Source: an uncultured bacterium
GTDB taxonomy: Bacteria; Cyanobacteriota; Vampirovibrionia; Gastranaerophilales; Gastranaerophilaceae
DNA: 64,000 bases
Direction: 5' to 3'
NCBI GenBank assembly: GCA_902763805.1
Contig: CACWTN010000008.1
Coordinates: 1 to 64,000 of the forward strand
Part shown: piece after piece, positions 50,056 to 60,716 of the stretch
Layout: each line of letters starts with the position of its first letter
How positions within the stretch are numbered: position 1 is the first letter of the stretch
Notes under the pieces: model-generated
What the model saw: the letters and a program-made list of their open reading frames with translations, nothing else
Database searches by the model: none
Told to the model about the DNA's origin: nothing
Program-made: the position numbers and the translations under genes

Positions 50056-50436
50056 ATGAGAACCACAAAACTGACTTTGTCTGCAAGGTCTTATGAAAAA
50101 TCTTTATATCAGGAAATACAAAAATGCAAAAATCTGCCTATCGTTTCTATAAAAAGAATGTATGGTGACTTCGGTGTGGATATATTTGAAGGGAAGAAGC
50201 AGCTAACCATTCTTAGCGAAAAAGAAAAACACCCTAATCTTATGACCAGGATAGTAAGGTGGTTTACGGGAAATGCTCCTCTTGAATATGAAGAAGGGGA
50301 CTCTCTGTTGTATGTTGTATTCAAGTATATAGGAAATAAAAAAGCAGGTTTGGAAAAAGATATAGAAGCAAAATTCGGAGAGGAAGGAATCAAAAAACTT
50401 CGCTCGTTACAAAGATTGGGATATGTTGAAATATAA
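50056..50436 (+). CDS. Conserved-type protein, unknown
   Basis: This 126-residue protein between ffh and pth has no recognised family. It begins RTTKLTLSARSYEKSLYQEI and has a basic middle (LMTRIVRWFTGNAPLEYEEG) and an end resembling a small winged helix (KFGEEGIKKLRSLQRLGYVEI minus the last residue). In many bacteria rpsP follows ffh; here it does not. Likely operon member with ffh and pth. Confidence 0.68.
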   Translation: MRTTKLTLSARSYEKSLYQEIQKCKNLPIVSIKRMYGDFGVDIFEGKKQLTILSEKEKHPNLMTRIVRWFTGNAPLEYEEGDSLLYVVFKYIGNKKAGLEKDIEAKFGEEGIKKLRSLQRLGYVEI

Positions 50437-50454
50437 AATTTTAAGGAATTTGTA

Positions 50455-51000
50455 ATGAAACTTATAGCAGGATTAGGAAATATCGGAACTAAATATGTTT
50501 TTACAAGGCATAATGCAGGGTTTATGCTTGCAGACAGTATGGCGCTGAGTCTTGGATTAAATTTTTCCGAAAATTCAAAACTGAAGTGTTTTATCGCAAA
50601 AAATAATGACTATATTATAATAAAGCCTACAACGTATATGAATTTGTCGGGTGAAGCGGTAAGAGCTGTTGCGGACTATTATAAAATCGGGGTAAATGAT
50701 ATTTTGGTCGTTTATGATGATTTATCATTGGAGCTCGGTAAAATTCGTTTTCGCGCAAACGGTTCTGATGGCGGGCATAATGGGATAAAATCTGTTATTC
50801 AGCATATGGGGACTAAAGATATTGCAAGATTAAAAATCGGCATAGGTCCACAGCCAAACCTTCCTTCAGAAGTTTTTGTTCTTCAGAATTTTACAAAGGA
50901 AGAACTTGAAAAATTAAAAGAAACATTAACAATAGCAAAAGACGGAATTGTGTGTTATTTTACAAAAGGGATACAGGAAACCCAGAATAAATATAATTAG
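50455..51000 (+). CDS. pth: Peptidyl-tRNA hydrolase
   Basis: This 181-residue enzyme releases peptides stuck on tRNA. The catalytic His region GNIGTKYVFTRHNAGFML, KPTTYMNLSGEAVRAV, and the loop DGGHNGIKSVIQHMGT carry the key residues. It starts 18 bases after the preceding gene and has AAGGAATTTGTA upstream, so it is read with ffh. Confidence 0.95.
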   Translation: MKLIAGLGNIGTKYVFTRHNAGFMLADSMALSLGLNFSENSKLKCFIAKNNDYIIIKPTTYMNLSGEAVRAVADYYKIGVNDILVVYDDLSLELGKIRFRANGSDGGHNGIKSVIQHMGTKDIARLKIGIGPQPNLPSEVFVLQNFTKEELEKLKETLTIAKDGIVCYFTKGIQETQNKYN

Positions 51001-51020
51001 GGGTAAAGAGGTAAAAAGTT

Positions 51021-52310
51021 ATGAATACGGCAGAACAATTAGAACAAAGCGAAAAATATGAAGAAGCGTATGCTGAATATAAAAAATTATTGATGCATAA
51101 TCCGAATGACGTTGATTTGCTGACACGTATGGCTCACGTAGCTTTAATTATCGGGAAAAAAGAAGAAGCGAAACAAATTTATGCAAGAATTCTCGAGGTT
51201 GATCCGTCTAATATTATGGCACACGAGCAGCTGATTGATATATTTGTCGATGAGGATAAGTTTAAATATTATTTGCTTAGGGGAAATATGCACGCACTTC
51301 AGCAACAGATGAGTTATGCTAATAATGATTATAAAAAAGCTATATCTCATGCAAAGGATGCCGAGGAAGCACTGCCGGCAAGATATTTGCATGCAAGCCT
51401 GTGCGAAGGTCAGGAAAAGTATCAGGAAGCTATTGATGAGTATCTCCGAATAGCTGATGATGATGATAAAAATCCTATGGTTTATGTAAAACTTGCCGAA
51501 CTGTATGAAAAAACAGAAGGTATAATATCTGCCATTCAGACTCTTGAAAGAGGTAAAAAAGATAACGGATTTACTGAGTATGATGAAGTTCTTGCAGGGC
51601 TTTATATAAGAAATTCTCAGCCGGAGAAAGCACTTGCGATTACCAAAAATGAACTTACCAAGGCAAGAGCTCTCTTTGACATGGGTGATAACGACAGAGG
51701 GTATGAAGTGTTAATGGGAGTAAAGGATAAATGCGTAAATGAAAGTACATTTCATTCTCTGCTTGCCCAGTATTATTATCAGAAGAATATGTTTGAGGAA
51801 GCGTTTAAAGAGATTGATGAGTTTGAAAAACTTGCGCCGAACTCTCCTTTGATTTATCAAATGAGAGCGCTTATATATGAACAAAAGGAAGATGCGTTTA
51901 ATGAGCATATCAACTGGGGTAAATATAATATTTTACGAAATGATAAAGATGTAGCATTAAACGAATATATGACAGCATACAGATTTAATAATAAAGATGC
52001 AGATTTAATAGAAACAATAGCGGTTCTTCTTGAAAAAGAAGGTGATAAAACCAAAGCCAGCGAGTTTTATGAACGTTTGTATGACGTTGATAACAGAAAT
52101 ACGCTTGCGCTTGAAAAACTTATTGAGTTCAGAGATTCAATAGGTGATAGTTATGGTGCAAGAGAGTATATGGAAAAACTGAAAGGACTTGCCCCCGGAA
52201 ACAAGTATGTAGAAGATAATTATGAAAGAATACAAAATGGCGGCGGAAATGGCGGTGAAGGTATTCTCTCATTCTTAAAAAATATTTTCGGCAGTAAAAT
52301 GAGGGGATAA
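51021..52310 (+). CDS. TPR-repeat protein
   Basis: This 429-residue protein is built of TPR units (for instance YEEAYAEYKKLLMHNPNDVD near the start and EALKEIDEFEKLAPNSPLIY-type units later). A Gly-rich, basic end (GGGNGGEGILSFLKNIFGSK) may bind membrane or nucleic acid. No signal sequence. It starts 20 bases after pth, and its stop overlaps by TAAATG with the U32 gene start. Partner unknown. Confidence 0.85.
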   Translation: MNTAEQLEQSEKYEEAYAEYKKLLMHNPNDVDLLTRMAHVALIIGKKEEAKQIYARILEVDPSNIMAHEQLIDIFVDEDKFKYYLLRGNMHALQQQMSYANNDYKKAISHAKDAEEALPARYLHASLCEGQEKYQEAIDEYLRIADDDDKNPMVYVKLAELYEKTEGIISAIQTLERGKKDNGFTEYDEVLAGLYIRNSQPEKALAITKNELTKARALFDMGDNDRGYEVLMGVKDKCVNESTFHSLLAQYYYQKNMFEEAFKEIDEFEKLAPNSPLIYQMRALIYEQKEDAFNEHINWGKYNILRNDKDVALNEYMTAYRFNNKDADLIETIAVLLEKEGDKTKASEFYERLYDVDNRNTLALEKLIEFRDSIGDSYGAREYMEKLKGLAPGNKYVEDNYERIQNGGGNGGEGILSFLKNIFGSKMRG

Positions 52311-54089
52311 ATGAACAGAACTGAGCTTCTTGCACCTGCAAAAGATAAAGAAACTGCGTGTGCGGCAATAGACTGTGGCGCAGATGCGGTTTACATAGGC
52401 GCCTCATGCTATGGTGCAAGACAAAATGCCTGTAACTCACTAGAAGATATTAAAGCTGTTACTGAGTATGCGCACAGATTTTGGGCAAAAGTCTATGTTA
52501 CAGTGAATACAATTCTTACGGATGAAGAACTTCCAAGTGCTGTTGAACTTGTTAAGTCACTGGACAAAATCGGTGTTGATGCCGTTCTTATACAGGATAT
52601 GGGACTGTTGTCCGAATTGATAAAATTACAGTTACCCATACAAATTCATGCAAGTACACAGTGTGATAACAGAGAGCCTGAAAAAGTTAAATTCTTTAAA
52701 GAGTCTGGCTTATCAAGGGTTGTGCTGGCAAGAGAATTGTCGCTTGAACAAATTAAGAAAATTCATGAAGAAAATCCTGATATAGAACTGGAAGCATTTG
52801 TGCACGGTGCTCTTTGTGTGTCATACAGCGGACAATGCTATTTAAGCCAATATATTGGAGGACGTTCCGCGAACAGGGGTGAGTGTGCGCAGCCCTGCAG
52901 AAAACAGTACAAAGTTACCGATTCTGACGGTAAAGAGTACGATTATCCGTACCCTTTATGTTTAAAAGATTTTAATGCATCAAATGATATAAAGAAAATG
53001 ATTGAAGCAGGAGTTTTCTCTTTTAAAATCGAAGGCAGGCTTAAAGATGTTGCTTATGTTAAAAATGTTGTATCGTATTATCGTGAGCAGCTGGACAAAT
53101 ATTCCGAAAAAACTTCATCAGGAAAAAGTGTTTATCCTTACTCTCCTGATGTAGAAAAAAGCTTCAACCGCGGGTTTACAGACTATTTCTTGAACGGACG
53201 GAGAGAATGCTTTAATCCCTATTCACCTAAATCAAGGGGTAAATATTTAGGAAATGCTGTATCAGCAAAAGGGAATGCAATTTTTATAGAAACCGGCATG
53301 GAAATTAATCCTCAGGACGGACTGTGCTTTATAAGTAAAGGTAAGCTTGAAGGCTTTTTGGTAAATAAAGCGGAAAAGGTTAAAAACGGATATAATGTTT
53401 ATCCTAATAAACAAATTGATGTTAAAAAGGGTGAGAAGATATACAGAAATGCCGATGTAAAGTTTGAAAAAGAATTGCTTCAGCCGGTTAAGCGCCAAAT
53501 AGGGGTAAATATAACAGTTGAAAATAATAAGATATATCTTGAGGATGAGGATAAAGTATCTCTTATTGCGGATATAACAGAAACCGAACCTGCAAAAAAT
53601 CAGGAAAAAATGAATGAAACTTTTATAAAACAATTCTCAAAAACGGGTGAAACCTCTTTTTATATCAGGAGTTTTACACTTAAAACGGATGTTCCGTTTA
53701 TGCCTGTTAGTGAAATAAATCAATTAAGACGTGAATGCTTTGACAAACTTATGAAACGAAGGCTTTTGGTATATAAAAGAGAAGAACAAAAACCGTTGTC
53801 TTTTGCCAAGTTTTATAAAAGTGAACTTGATTACAGGGCAAATGTTCATAACAAAGAGGCTGAAGAATTTTACAAAAAATGTGGTTCAATTGTTAAAGAG
53901 TCGGGCTTGGAAAAACGCATGCCTGACCGCCAAATTGAATTGATGAGAACAAAACATTGTATAAAATATGCGCTCAATATTTGTAAATCACCAAAAACAC
54001 TGTTTTTAACAGACGAAAAAGGAGAGAAATATCCGTTGTTTTTTGATTGCAAAAATTGTGAAATGTCAGTACTGTCGCCAAAAAAATAG
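52311..54089 (+). CDS. U32-family peptidase-like protein
   Basis: This 592-residue protein has the U32 signature EAFVHGALCVSYSGQCYLSQ, then ANRGECAQPCRKQY, with four cysteines that in related enzymes bind an Fe-S cluster. The N-terminal TIM-like half (ELLAPAKDKETACAAIDCGA) is typical. Relatives include RlhA, which acts in RNA hydroxylation, and UbiU/V; the exact role is not decided. It has a C-terminal extension of about 120 residues, with the C-terminal part of U32_C type unclear. Confidence 0.88.
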   Translation: MNRTELLAPAKDKETACAAIDCGADAVYIGASCYGARQNACNSLEDIKAVTEYAHRFWAKVYVTVNTILTDEELPSAVELVKSLDKIGVDAVLIQDMGLLSELIKLQLPIQIHASTQCDNREPEKVKFFKESGLSRVVLARELSLEQIKKIHEENPDIELEAFVHGALCVSYSGQCYLSQYIGGRSANRGECAQPCRKQYKVTDSDGKEYDYPYPLCLKDFNASNDIKKMIEAGVFSFKIEGRLKDVAYVKNVVSYYREQLDKYSEKTSSGKSVYPYSPDVEKSFNRGFTDYFLNGRRECFNPYSPKSRGKYLGNAVSAKGNAIFIETGMEINPQDGLCFISKGKLEGFLVNKAEKVKNGYNVYPNKQIDVKKGEKIYRNADVKFEKELLQPVKRQIGVNITVENNKIYLEDEDKVSLIADITETEPAKNQEKMNETFIKQFSKTGETSFYIRSFTLKTDVPFMPVSEINQLRRECFDKLMKRRLLVYKREEQKPLSFAKFYKSELDYRANVHNKEAEEFYKKCGSIVKESGLEKRMPDRQIELMRTKHCIKYALNICKSPKTLFLTDEKGEKYPLFFDCKNCEMSVLSPKK

Positions 54090-54159
54090 TTTTAATAAAA
54101 CTTTACACATCATGTAAGGCATGCGCATGTGTTTATATTCTTCGTGATATAATTTTTAT

Positions 54160-55059
54160 ATGAAGTGTGGATTCGTAACAATATTAGGTCGTCCTAATGT
54201 TGGTAAGTCAACATTACTAAACCAGATTTTGGGACAGAAAATCGTTATCACAACAGATAAAGCACAGACGACCAGAAAACGTATAAAAGGGATTTTAACA
54301 GACGAAAACGGGCAGATAATTTTTGTGGATACTCCCGGTGTTCACCGTCCGTTAAATAAGCTTGGCGAATTTTTACTTGATGAAGCAAAAGTTGCGGTTC
54401 CTGATGCGGATTTAATTTTGTTTCTGGTAGACGGAAGCGAACCTGCGGGAAAAGGTGACAAATGGATTGCAGAAAATATTCTTAAAGGAGTAAATATTCC
54501 TGTTATTCTTGTAATGAACAAGCTTGATAAAATCAAGAACATGCAGAAAATTGAAGAAAATCTGATTAGTTATAAACTTCTTTTTGATGAAAATGTTCCT
54601 ATTGTCAGAATCTCTGCAAAAACAGGAAGAAATAAAGATACACTTCTGAGTAATATTTTAAAGAAGCTTCCCGAGGGTGAAAAATTATATCCTGATGATG
54701 TAGTTACGGAAGAAAGCATGCGCTCTGTTGCGGAAGAAATTATAAGAGAAAAAATCCTTATTAATACTCAGGATGAAATCCCTCATTCCGTTGCTATTAA
54801 GGTTGACAGGTATGAAGAAAGTGACGAGATAGACAGAATATATGCAACAATTTACTGTGAAACAAAAAGCCAAAAAGGTATATTAATCGGAAAAGGCGGT
54901 TCGCTTTTAAAAACTGTCGGAACGCAGGCAAGAGGAGAGTTGGAAGAAATTGTCGATAAAAAAGTATTCTTAGGGCTGGAAGTTAAAGTTGAAAAAGACT
55001 GGAGAAAGAAAGATAAGATTTTAAAAGATTTCGGGTACGTATCTCAGGAAAATCAGTAA
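54160..55059 (+). CDS. era: GTPase Era
   Basis: Era (299 residues) helps 30S subunit maturation. GTPase motifs GRPNVGKSTLLNQILGQK, DTPGVHRPLNK and VMNKLDK are present, with the KH domain at the end (IGKGGSLLKTVGTQARGELE). Starts at ATG 54160, after a hairpin-like stretch that may end the U32 transcript. Confidence 0.96.
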   Translation: MKCGFVTILGRPNVGKSTLLNQILGQKIVITTDKAQTTRKRIKGILTDENGQIIFVDTPGVHRPLNKLGEFLLDEAKVAVPDADLILFLVDGSEPAGKGDKWIAENILKGVNIPVILVMNKLDKIKNMQKIEENLISYKLLFDENVPIVRISAKTGRNKDTLLSNILKKLPEGEKLYPDDVVTEESMRSVAEEIIREKILINTQDEIPHSVAIKVDRYEESDEIDRIYATIYCETKSQKGILIGKGGSLLKTVGTQARGELEEIVDKKVFLGLEVKVEKDWRKKDKILKDFGYVSQENQ

Positions 55060-55139
55060 TATAGTTCTTAAGGACTAGCAAAATTTTAATTCAGAAGTTT
55101 AGTAATAATTAAATAAGCAGTATATAGGAGTTGTGTATT

Positions 55140-57410
55140 ATGAGAATCCAAAGTATTGGAAGTGAGTACAGTTTAAATAACAGACAAACTCAAAGAAAAA
55201 ATATTAATTTTGGAAGAGTTTTGGAAGAACACATGAGCTGGGGTGCCAGATATATTAAGGATAAGGGAAAAACTAACTTTAAGCTGTTTTCTTTTCCCGA
55301 TGCAAAGGCTGTATTTGTTGAAGTAGCAGATAAAGCATTGGTCGGACTTTCAAACATGAAGGAAAGAATTGTTAATGTGGCAGGCGTAGCAGGTGCCGCA
55401 CTTGCTATTACTAAAGTTACACCTAAGGATTCACAAACAGAATTATATCCAATGAAGCATACAGGTGACGGAGTTTATGAAGCAGTAAATATTGATGCAA
55501 AGCCTGATGATAAATACAGATTTATTGTTGTAACAAAAGATAATAACGTTAATCTTGTTAAAGACCCTTATGCCATGAAACAAGAAGATATAAACGGGTG
55601 GAGTTCCGTATATAACAGTACATATGAATGGAAAAATATATCATGGCTTAACGGACATGATACAAGAAGGATAGTAAGAAAACCTTCTGAACCGTTAAGA
55701 GGTTTGGAACGTCTTGTAATAAATGAAATTAATATTCCTACTCTGACAGAAAATGGTACTTTTGAAGCAGCAAAAGAGAAAATTGATTTGATTGCAGATA
55801 AAAAAATTGCGACTGCAATTGAACTTCTGCCTGTAGAAAATACCTATTCAATGCAATGGGGGTATGACGGTGTAGATAAATTTGCCGTAAATGAAAAACT
55901 TGGCGGAGCGGAAAAATTAAAAGAACTTATTGATTATGCTCACGGGAAAGGTCTTAACGTGATTATGGATATGGTGCCAAACCATATGGGACCTGACGGT
56001 GATTATCTCAGACAGACAGGACCTTATGAAAAGCTTACTCCCGGACAGTTTGGCGGTGAATTTAATTATGAAGGTCAGAACAACAGATATGTCCGTGACT
56101 GGATGGCTAATGCTGCTTTATGGTGGGCAGGGGAATTTAAAGTCGACGGATTAAGACTTGATATGACTAAATTATGCGGTTCTGATTATTTGTTAAAACA
56201 AATTGTTACAGAGGTAAATGAACATTTCCCGAGTGTATTTATAATTGCAGAGGATGGACGTGATAACAAGGAATCTATTACCCGTTATGATGAAAAGGCT
56301 GCTCAGAACGGTCATAAAGATAATCTTGATTTTATAGATACAGGTGTTGATTTCATTGCAAACAGAAATTGGTTTACAACTCCGGGAAATATCGGTTTTG
56401 ATTCCGAATGGGATTTCCCGCTGATGCATATTCTGAAAAAAGCCTTGCTTGAACCCGGGTCGAACTTGTTATCATCATTAGATGACAAACTCAAAGCTTC
56501 CCAGCACAGAGTTAAATACGCAATGAGCCACGACGAAATCGGAAACGAAGACGGTACAAGATTAATGGTAAAAGTAGTTGCAAGACACTTGGATTTGTTT
56601 AATAAAGTGGACGGCAGCTCTGATGCTGAAAAAGGACAAAAGGCTGCGCATGCAGGGCAAAAGCTTGCAGAACTTATTGTATCAAAAGATTTTGCAAAAT
56701 TATCTGATGAAGACTTGAAACAAGAAGAACGGGAAATCGGGTTAAATGCATTTATTAACAAAGATAGCCTTTGTGATGCCTTTAACACTGCTATTGCTAA
56801 ACAAAAACTTGCTCACGGAACTATAATGACAATACCCGGACCTAAGATGTATTTTCAGGGTGATGAAATTGCCGATTTATCATATTTTAAATTCTTCAGA
56901 GAATTTTCAGGTGAAAAAATAGACCGTGCAAAATCCGATGATTTAAAAAATGATATTATCGGTAAAAAAGGGTATGATACATTAGAAGAAATTGCAAGAC
57001 CTGATTCCATAGTCGGAAGGATTAAACCTCAGGGAATTTATAAAAATGTACAAAACCAGATGCGTACATTTAATATTGATTTGCGTGCAATTGTGGATGC
57101 AACACCTGCTTTAAAATCAGGTCAAATCGTGTCAACGTACAATGATAATAACCATAACGTTCACATACATCAGCTAAAGCTGGCTAATGAAGAAGTTCTG
57201 ATTATAAAAAATTACGGTCACGGTTTCCATGATAAGAATTACGAATATTACGGATTCCCTCAGAACAGCCAGTGGAAAGAAATCTTCTCAAGTGACGAAA
57301 AAGAGTATGGCGGCTCAGGATACAATAACAGAAGGGATGATGTGATTACAAATCTGAATCAGCACCTTTCTCTGGCGCCGTACAGCTTTATTATCCTTAA
57401 AAAAGTATAA
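55140..57410 (+). CDS. GH13 glycosidase/branching-enzyme-like protein with INFGR tag
   Basis: This 756-residue protein has the four GH13 regions near residues 277 (VIMDMVPNHMG), 340 (DGLRLDMTK, the likely nucleophile Asp), 369 (IIAEDGRD, acid Glu) and 463 (MSHDEIGNED). A beta-sandwich domain before the barrel (YRFIVVTKDNNVNLVKDPYA) resembles those of branching or trehalose-forming enzymes. The N-terminus carries a RKNINFGRVLEE tag. No signal peptide. Start at 55140 with GGAG ten bases before; the TTG at 55131 is less likely. Exact substrate not decided; glycogen-type alpha-glucan is most likely. Confidence 0.85.
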   Translation: MRIQSIGSEYSLNNRQTQRKNINFGRVLEEHMSWGARYIKDKGKTNFKLFSFPDAKAVFVEVADKALVGLSNMKERIVNVAGVAGAALAITKVTPKDSQTELYPMKHTGDGVYEAVNIDAKPDDKYRFIVVTKDNNVNLVKDPYAMKQEDINGWSSVYNSTYEWKNISWLNGHDTRRIVRKPSEPLRGLERLVINEINIPTLTENGTFEAAKEKIDLIADKKIATAIELLPVENTYSMQWGYDGVDKFAVNEKLGGAEKLKELIDYAHGKGLNVIMDMVPNHMGPDGDYLRQTGPYEKLTPGQFGGEFNYEGQNNRYVRDWMANAALWWAGEFKVDGLRLDMTKLCGSDYLLKQIVTEVNEHFPSVFIIAEDGRDNKESITRYDEKAAQNGHKDNLDFIDTGVDFIANRNWFTTPGNIGFDSEWDFPLMHILKKALLEPGSNLLSSLDDKLKASQHRVKYAMSHDEIGNEDGTRLMVKVVARHLDLFNKVDGSSDAEKGQKAAHAGQKLAELIVSKDFAKLSDEDLKQEEREIGLNAFINKDSLCDAFNTAIAKQKLAHGTIMTIPGPKMYFQGDEIADLSYFKFFREFSGEKIDRAKSDDLKNDIIGKKGYDTLEEIARPDSIVGRIKPQGIYKNVQNQMRTFNIDLRAIVDATPALKSGQIVSTYNDNNHNVHIHQLKLANEEVLIIKNYGHGFHDKNYEYYGFPQNSQWKEIFSSDEKEYGGSGYNNRRDDVITNLNQHLSLAPYSFIILKKV

Positions 57411-57447
57411 CTCAGTATGGAAGATGTCTTTGTGTTAAAATTCAGGT

Positions 57448-58698
57448 ATGAAGAAATTTTACCTGAAATCAATGGGATGCAAATCAAATCAGTTTGAAGG
57501 ACAGATAGTTGCCGAAAAACTCATCAGTAACGGTTATGTTCAGACGCATAAACTTGAAGACGCAGAGTTCTATATTCTGAATTCCTGTTCTGTTACTCAT
57601 AAAAGTGATAATGAAGCGATGTATTTACTTCGTCACGCTCATTCTGTCGGACTGAAAACTGTCCTGACGGGTTGTATTGCCCAAATTGAAAAACGTAAAT
57701 TACTTAATGAAGAATACATTGATTACGTATATGGTAATGAAGATAAGTTTAACCTTGCAGAATTTCTTGATGCCGAACAAAATTATGCCGTAAAAGACCT
57801 GATGACGGCAAATGAGTTTTATCCTGCGGTATTGAATGACACAACAAAAACGAGAATAAGTTTAAAAATCCAGGACGGATGCGATAACAGATGCTCATAT
57901 TGCGTTATTCCTTACGGGAGAGGCAAATCAAGAAGTGCTGAAATTGATTTTATTATTAACGAGATAAACCGCTATGCTGATAACGGGTATAAAGAAGTTG
58001 TTTTCACGGGTATTCACATAGGACAGTGGGGAAAAGAGTGGGGTAAATCTATTCTTGACCTTTTGGTACAGATAGAAAGAACAAAAATTCACAGATATCG
58101 TCTGGGGTCTTTAAATCCGCTTGAGATTACAAATGAGCTTTTGGACTTTTTGCAGAACAGTGAAAAATTCTGTCCGCATTTTCATTTGTCTTTGCAGTCA
58201 GCTTGTAACCGAACGTTAAAAAGAATGAACAGGCATTATACTTCAGAATTCTATCTGGACCAGATAGAAGACATAGTGTCACGCTTTGACAAACCGTTTC
58301 TGGGAAGTGATATTATTGCAGGATTTGCAGGTGAAACGGAAGAAGACTTTGAAACTACTGTTGAAAATCTTTTGAAATCAAAACTTTCAAAAATTCATGT
58401 TTTTCCTTATTCTGTGAGAAAAGGAACTCCTGCAGAAAAAATGAGCGGTCATTTGTCAGATGCGGTAAAACAAGAAAGAACTGATATTATAAAGAAAATA
58501 TCCGCAGATAAGTTAAGCGAATTTTTAAATCAAAATATTGGTTTAGAGCATGAAGTTTTAATCGAAAAACGACCTGATAAAAAAACAGGTTTGTATAAAG
58601 GTGTTACGGAAAATTATATTAATGTTTTTCTAAAAGACGGTGAGTTTAATACATTAAAAAAAGTCGTTCTTACAAAAGAGAATATTTTGTCCGTATAA
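57448..58698 (+). CDS. mtaB: tRNA methylthiotransferase (MtaB-like)
   Basis: This 416-residue radical SAM enzyme belongs to the MiaB/MtaB group that adds a methylthio group to modified A37 in tRNA. N-terminal cysteines (MGCKSNQFEG, NSCSVTHKSD, TGCIAQI) bind one Fe-S cluster, and the radical SAM site is DGCDNRCSYCVIPYGRGKSR. A TRAM-like tail ends it. The MtaB choice over MiaB rests on the overall look and length. Confidence 0.9.
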   Translation: MKKFYLKSMGCKSNQFEGQIVAEKLISNGYVQTHKLEDAEFYILNSCSVTHKSDNEAMYLLRHAHSVGLKTVLTGCIAQIEKRKLLNEEYIDYVYGNEDKFNLAEFLDAEQNYAVKDLMTANEFYPAVLNDTTKTRISLKIQDGCDNRCSYCVIPYGRGKSRSAEIDFIINEINRYADNGYKEVVFTGIHIGQWGKEWGKSILDLLVQIERTKIHRYRLGSLNPLEITNELLDFLQNSEKFCPHFHLSLQSACNRTLKRMNRHYTSEFYLDQIEDIVSRFDKPFLGSDIIAGFAGETEEDFETTVENLLKSKLSKIHVFPYSVRKGTPAEKMSGHLSDAVKQERTDIIKKISADKLSEFLNQNIGLEHEVLIEKRPDKKTGLYKGVTENYINVFLKDGEFNTLKKVVLTKENILSV

Positions 58699-58742
58699 AA
58701 ATTTATTTATGATAGAATATATTTATTGGAGTATAAAAGACT

Positions 58743-59024
58743 ATGATAACAATAAAAGATGTTGAACACGTAGCAAAATTGGCACGTTTAGAGCTTACGG
58801 AAGAAGAAAAAGAAAAGTTTACAAAACAGTTGGGTGACGTACTGAAACACGTTGATGCGATGAATGAGGTTGACACTTCTAATGTTGAACCGATGGCGCA
58901 TGCTATCGATTTTGTAAATGTTATGAGAGAAGATAAGGTTTATTACGAGCAAACTAAAGAAGAACTTATGAAAAATGCACCTGATGAAGAAAACGGATTT
59001 TTCAGAGTTCCGAAAATTAATTAA
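58743..59024 (+). CDS. gatC: Glutamyl-tRNA(Gln)/aspartyl-tRNA amidotransferase subunit C
   Basis: This 93-residue subunit has VEHVAKLARLELTEEEKEKF, LGDVLKHVDAMNEVDTSNVE and NGFFRVPKI, all typical. gatA and gatB are elsewhere. The start at 58743 has GGAG some ten bases before it. The 77 bases after its stop hold a putative leader of pyrG. Confidence 0.95.
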   Translation: MITIKDVEHVAKLARLELTEEEKEKFTKQLGDVLKHVDAMNEVDTSNVEPMAHAIDFVNVMREDKVYYEQTKEELMKNAPDEENGFFRVPKIN

Positions 59025-59105
59025 AATCGGGGTAAATATTTATTGGTTTATACTCACGTTCTGCATAGGAATGTGCGGTGAACTGTTTTTTATGGAGATT
59101 CAGCT

Positions 59106-60716
59106 ATGACAAAATATATTTTTATAACTGGTGGTGTAGTAAGTTCTTTGGGAAAAGGGATTATAGGTGCATCACTCGGTAAACTGTTGAGAGCAAGAGG
59201 CTTTTCTGTTGCTATTCAGAAGTTTGACCCGTATATAAATGTTGACCCGGGAACAATGAGCCCATTTCAGCATGGTGAAGTATTTGTAACCGATGACGGT
59301 GCTGAAACTGACCTTGATTTGGGACACTATGAAAGATTTATTGACTCAAACTTTTCTCAACTTAGCAGCGTAACTTCAGGAAGCGTTTACCAAACAGTTA
59401 TACAAAAAGAGCGCAGAGGAGATTATCTGGGCGGCACGGTTCAGGTTATTCCTCATATTACAAATGAGATTAAATCAAGAATTGTTAAAGCTCAAAAACA
59501 GTTTAAACCTGATTTTCAGATTATAGAAATCGGAGGTACGATAGGTGACATTGAAGGTCTGCCTTTTATTGAAGCGATAAGACAGTTTAAAACTGAAATG
59601 GGAATAGGTAATGCCATAAATGTTCACTGTACATTACTTCCGTATCTTCAGACTTCTGGTGAACTTAAGACAAAACCTTCACAACACAGTGTTTCTGTTT
59701 TGAGAAGTTACGGCTTGCAGCCGGAAATCCTTGTTTGCCGCACTGCAAAAGCTATTCCGAAAACAGAAAAAGAAAAGCTGGCTCTGTTCTGCTCTGTTGC
59801 AAAAGATGCTGTTATAGAATGCAGAGATATGAAAAGTATTTATGAAGTTCCGCTTGCACTTGAAGAACAAAATTTTGCAAATGTTGTTCTTAAACTTTTG
59901 CAGACACCTGAACAAAAACCTGATTTAACTGCCTGGACAAAACTTGTTGAAAGAATAAATCATCCCAAGGCATCTATAAAAATTGCAATCGCAGGTAAAT
60001 ATACAAAGCTTTCGGACGCTTATATCTCTGTTGTTGAATCTATTAAACACGCAGGATACTCTGATGAGGTTAAGACTGAGATTAAGTGGATAAACTCTGA
60101 AGAATGTCTTGACTGGGATAATTGCAAAGAGTTAATGAAAGATGTTGACGGTGTAATTGTTCCTGGAGGTTTTGGAATTAGAGGAATTGAAGGTAAACTG
60201 AACGTAATCAGATATGCAAGAGAAAATAATGTTCCGTTCCTGGGAATTTGCCTTGGTATGCAGTGCGCGGTAATTGAATATGCAAGAAATGTTGCAAAAA
60301 TCCAGGGTGCTAACTCAACCGAGTTTGATGAAAATGCAGTTAACCCTGTAATCGACCTTATGCTTGAACAAAAGAACGTAAAAGGTTATGGTGCAACAAT
60401 GCGTTTGGGTGCTTATGATTGTCATCTTAAGAAGGGTACTAAAGCTCATGAGGTATACGGTTCTTCTAAAATATCCGAACGTCACAGACACAGATATGAA
60501 GTTAATACAGACTATATTGAACAATTAAAGAAAGCCGGTTTGGTATTTTCAGGTATGTCGCCTGACGGTATGCTCTCTGAAATAGTTGAGCTTCCTGATT
60601 TGGATTGGTTTGTTGCTTCTCAGTTCCATCCTGAGTTTAAATCAAGACCTGAAAGACCTCATCCTTTGTTCAAGGGTTTAATTGATGCGGTCGTTAAACA
60701 AAAAAATCTCGATTAG
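59106..60716 (+). CDS. pyrG: CTP synthase
   Basis: This 536-residue enzyme makes CTP from UTP. The synthetase domain opens [20 protein letters not shown] and holds [20 protein letters not shown]; the glutaminase half has [10 protein letters not shown] and the nucleophile Cys in [10 protein letters not shown], with [15 protein letters not shown] near the end. Complete. A convergent hypothetical gene overlaps its stop. Confidence 0.97.
   Translation: MTKYIFITGGVVSSLGKGIIGASLGKLLRARGFSVAIQKFDPYINVDPGTMSPFQHGEVFVTDDGAETDLDLGHYERFIDSNFSQLSSVTSGSVYQTVIQKERRGDYLGGTVQVIPHITNEIKSRIVKAQKQFKPDFQIIEIGGTIGDIEGLPFIEAIRQFKTEMGIGNAINVHCTLLPYLQTSGELKTKPSQHSVSVLRSYGLQPEILVCRTAKAIPKTEKEKLALFCSVAKDAVIECRDMKSIYEVPLALEEQNFANVVLKLLQTPEQKPDLTAWTKLVERINHPKASIKIAIAGKYTKLSDAYISVVESIKHAGYSDEVKTEIKWINSEECLDWDNCKELMKDVDGVIVPGGFGIRGIEGKLNVIRYARENNVPFLGICLGMQCAVIEYARNVAKIQGANSTEFDENAVNPVIDLMLEQKNVKGYGATMRLGAYDCHLKKGTKAHEVYGSSKISERHRHRYEVNTDYIEQLKKAGLVFSGMSPDGMLSEIVELPDLDWFVASQFHPEFKSRPERPHPLFKGLIDAVVKQKNLD

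Noticed and set aside
56312-56788. 158-residue minus-strand frame in the GH13 gene
   Set aside because: It lies opposite the catalytic barrel; the plus-strand frame has all GH13 regions.
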